From assembly GCF_002846415.1 (NCBI RefSeq), contig NZ_PJMX01000001.1, positions 1,984,001 through 2,048,000 on the forward strand: 64,000 bases of DNA, read 5' to 3'. Origin of the DNA: Streptomyces sp. TLI_146 (GTDB lineage: Bacteria > Actinomycetota > Actinomycetes > Streptomycetales > Streptomycetaceae). The notes beneath the pieces were generated by a model. It searched no databases. It had not been told where the DNA came from and saw nothing but the letters and a program-made list of their open reading frames with translations. The translations under genes were made by a program, and so were the position numbers. Below, piece after piece: positions 61,927-64,000 of the stretch (within the stretch, counting starts at the first letter, position 1; every line of letters starts with the position of its first letter).

Positions 61927-63501
61927 TTACGGCTTCGGCGTGGCGTGCGGGGTGCACGTCACATCGGCGCTGTCGACCTTGCCGGAGAGGAAGTAGGCCT
62001 CCACCCGGGTGTTGATGCACGGGTTGACCAGACCGGTCACCCCGTGCGAGCCCGCGTCCTTCTCGGTGATCAGGCGCGAGCCCTTGAAGCGCTGGTGCAG
62101 CGAGACGGCGCCCTGGTACGGCGTGGCGGCGTCGCGGGTGCTCTGGACGATCAGGACGGGCGGCAGGCCCTTGCCGGTCTTGACCTCGACCGGGGTCTGC
62201 TGCTTGGTCTGCCAGGTGGCGCACGGCAGGTTCATCCAGGCGTTCGCCCAGGTCATGAACGGGTTGTTCCTGTGGAGCCGGGTGTTGTCCCGGTCCCACT
62301 TCTTCCAGCTGGTGGGCCACTTGGCGTCCGCGCACTCGACGGCGGTGTAGACCGCGTTGCCGTTCTCGGCGCTGATGTTGCCCTTGGTGTCCGACATGTC
62401 GGGAGCGGCCGCGTCGACCAGCGCCTTGGTGTCGCCCGCCACGAACTTGCTCCAGTTCTGGGCGGTGGGCGCCCAGGCGGAGTCGTAGTACGGGGCGTTC
62501 TGGAAGTACGCGATGAGCTCGGCCGGGCCGACCACGCCGCCCAGGGGGCTCTTCTTCGCCTGGGCGCGCAGCTTGAGCCACTGCGCCTCGACCTCGGCCC
62601 GGGTGTCGCCCAGGTGGAAGGTGGCGTCGTTCTTGGCGACCCAGTCCTGCCAGTCGTTCCAGCGGCCCTGGAAGGCGACGTCCTGGTTCAGGTTGGCCTG
62701 GTACCAGATGTTGTCGCGCGCCGGGTCGACGACGCTGTCCACCAGCATGCGGCGCACGTGCGACGGGAAGAGCGTGCCGTAGACCGCGCCCAGGTAGGTG
62801 CCGTAGGAGACGCCCAGGTAGTTGAGCTTCTTCTCACCGAGCGCGGCGCGGATCACGTCCAGGTCGCGGGCGGTGTTCGGGGTGGTCATGAACGGCAGCA
62901 TCCAGCCGCTGCGCTCGGCGCACCCGTCCGCGTACTCGGCGGCGAGCTTGCGCTGGGCGCGCTTGTCGGCCTCGCTGTCCGGGACCGGGTCGGCCTTCGG
63001 CGCCTTGACGTACTCCTGCGGGTCGACACAGGAGATCGGCGTCGAGTGGCCCACGCCGCGCGGGTCGAAGCCCACGAAGTCGTACGCCTTGGCGGTGTTG
63101 ACCCACAGGGGGTTCTTGTTGGTCACCCGGGTCGGGAACCGCATGCCGGACGCGCCGGGGCCGCCCGGGTTGTAGATGAGCGCGCCCTGGCGCTCGGCCG
63201 GGGTGCCGGTCGAGGCGACGCGGTCCACGGCGAGCTTGATCTGCTGGCCGTACGGGTGGGCGTAGTCGAGCGGAACGCTGACGTAACCGCACTGGATCGG
63301 CTTGGCGAAGCCCCAGTCGGCGGGGCAGTCGGTCCAGTCGATGCCCTTCTTGGCGGCCCGCTCGGCGGCGAGCTGCACGCCGCGCGCCTCGGACGTGCCC
63401 TTGTGACGGCTTTCGGCGGTGGCCGCCGGTGCCGCGATCGCGCCCGCTATGAGCGTGCCCGCGATCAGAGTGCCGGCCGAGCCGAGCACTGCGGTGCGTC
63501 T
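61927..63501 (-). CDS. Secreted tripeptidyl-aminopeptidase-like alpha/beta hydrolase
   Basis: A 524-residue secreted hydrolase from TTG 63501, which has AGGGGGGAA a few bases upstream; a longer reading from ATG 63552 lacks a good site. Residues 1 to about 32 form a signal peptide. The nucleophile elbow is GVSYGTYLG. The oxyanion region is NPGGPGASG, and the acid/histidine part is TRDAATPY and DAGSHGVTG, so the Ser-Asp-His triad is present. It matches Streptomyces SlpD/SlpE and tripeptidyl aminopeptidases that trim peptides outside the cell. It is convergent with the epimerase-like gene. Confidence 0.92.
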   Translation of the reverse strand, partial: RRTAVLGSAGTLIAGTLIAGAIAAPAATAESRHKGTSEARGVQLAAERAAKKGIDWTDCPADWGFAKPIQCGYVSVPLDYAHPYGQQIKLAVDRVASTGTPAERQGALIYNPGGPGASGMRFPTRVTNKNPLWVNTAKAYDFVGFDPRGVGHSTPISCVDPQEYVKAPKADPVPDSEADKRAQRKLAAEYADGCAERSGWMLPFMTTPNTARDLDVIRAALGEKKLNYLGVSYGTYLGAVYGTLFPSHVRRMLVDSVVDPARDNIWYQANLNQDVAFQGRWNDWQDWVAKNDATFHLGDTRAEVEAQWLKLRAQAKKSPLGGVVGPAELIAYFQNAPYYDSAWAPTAQNWSKFVAGDTKALVDAAAPDMSDTKGNISAENGNAVYTAVECADAKWPTSWKKWDRDNTRLHRNNPFMTWANAWMNLPCATWQTKQQTPVEVKTGKGLPPVLIVQSTRDAATPYQGAVSLHQRFKGSRLITEKDAGSHGVTGLVNPCINTRVEAYFLSGKVDSADVTCTPHATPKP

Positions 63502-63611
63502 CAAGTCGTTCCCCCCTGCTGAAGTGCGCCGCGTCGGAGCGGCGCGTTCCATGGTCTCGGGGGATCCTCGCGCCTCGGTGGCCGTCGAGAACAGGTCGTA
63601 CTGGTGTTTCT

Positions 63612-64000
63612 TTACCGAACCGATAGCCGGGGCAGGAAGTCCCGCTGAGCGGTGCCGATGTCGTCCAGGACGCGCCGCAGCAGCCGGGCGTCCGGCGCGA
63701 GGGCCGTCACCAGGAACGCGGGCCCGGCCAGCGGTGTCAGTACCGCGCTCTCCCCCAGCAGCCGCGCCTCGACGGGCTTCTCCCCCAACCCCGGGTCGAC
63801 GACGAGGAGTTGCCCCACCGCCCGGTGCCCGCCGAGCACCGCCGAACCGTTCCAGCCACCGGGCGCGCCGGGCCCGTACGACAGCGCCTGGTCGAGGAGC
63901 GGGCGGCCCGCACGGTGCACGGTGAGCCGGGTGGCGAGCGTACCGGGCTCCTCGCCGTGGCGCCCGAGGATCTGCTCCTCGCGCAGCACGAGCCGCGCGT
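63612..64000 (-). CDS. ureD: Urease accessory protein UreD, 5' end beyond window
   Basis: The last ~130 residues of a UreD protein; the gene continues past the right edge. LVLREEQILGRHGEEPGTLATRLTV, the RAGRPLLDQALSYGPG segment and AVLTPLAGPAFLVTALAPDARLLRRVLD are typical of the family. UreD helps load nickel into urease together with UreF and UreG, so urease genes are expected to the right. The stop codon is at 63612. Confidence 0.85.
   Translation of the reverse strand, partial: ARLVLREEQILGRHGEEPGTLATRLTVHRAGRPLLDQALSYGPGAPGGWNGSAVLGGHRAVGQLLVVDPGLGEKPVEARLLGESAVLTPLAGPAFLVTALAPDARLLRRVLDDIGTAQRDFLPRLSVR

Overview
The window is chromosomal DNA from a Streptomyces-type actinomycete. It has very high G+C with strong G/C at third codon positions, GTG and TTG starts, dense overlapping genes, a TTA (bldA-type) leucine codon in a chitinase gene, DasR-like chitinase promoter sites, an actinobacterial sulfur leader peptide and the murT-gatD pair. 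No plasmid, phage or CRISPR structure was seen.

Layout. (1) 1-4.7 kb is an accessory patch: tRNA-Pro(GGG), an IS110-family transposase, about 750 bp without a gene, a complete FUSC membrane protein and a 3'-truncated second FUSC copy. (2) 5-8 kb holds an Lrp/AsnC regulator, a DJ-1/Hsp31-like protein, a cupin and a TDT/SLAC1-type transporter. (3) 8-9 kb is a secreted GH18 chitinase with a DasR-type promoter and TTA at codon 6. (4) 9.4-15.7 kb is a peptide-export locus: a 75-residue double-glycine precursor with a glycine-zipper core, a terminator-like hairpin, an HlyD-type adaptor, a C39-peptidase NHLP transporter and a second NHLP ABC subunit. No modification enzyme is visible. (5) 15.7-19 kb has a DUF3574 secreted protein and a three-gene operon (ImmA/IrrE-type metallopeptidase, MAB_1171c-type membrane protein, TPR-like protein). 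(6) 19.1-24.9 kb is a PaoABC-like molybdenum hydroxylase operon with its XdhC chaperone, divergent from a TetR gene with two perfect palindromic operators. (7) 25-29.6 kb has a YjbQ-family gene, then a leaderless leader peptide followed by ssuCBAD-type sulfonate uptake and desulfonation genes.

(8) 29.6-37 kb has an FMO-like oxidoreductase, a short MltG, a MarR-controlled MDR-type ABC exporter and a large FAD/Fe-S dehydrogenase. (9) 37-40.3 kb pairs a Tat-exported GH109-like enzyme with a secreted PNGase-A-like amidase, convergent on one terminator. (10) 40.4-44 kb is a heterodimeric ABC exporter whose subunits have complementary degenerate ATP-site motifs. (11) 44-47.5 kb carries the most unusual architecture: a small Trypco1-like protein overlapping a gene that fuses trypsin-like protease, nSTAND-type NTPase, histidine kinase and receiver domains. 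(12) 47.6-64 kb is mostly housekeeping: YdjM-type membrane protein, DUF3516 helicase, TesB, glutathione peroxidase, acyl-CoA dehydrogenase with a divergent TetR, peptide deformylase, murT-gatD, pfkA, a CtaG-type protein, PlsC-type acyltransferase, an epimerase-like reductase, a secreted tripeptidyl-aminopeptidase-like hydrolase and the edge-truncated ureD.

The best candidates for under-described systems are the Trypco1-like/protease-STAND-kinase pair (44034-47494) and the acidic glycine-zipper peptide with its two NHLP exporters (9446-15680). All functions are inferred from motifs read by eye; no database search was run.
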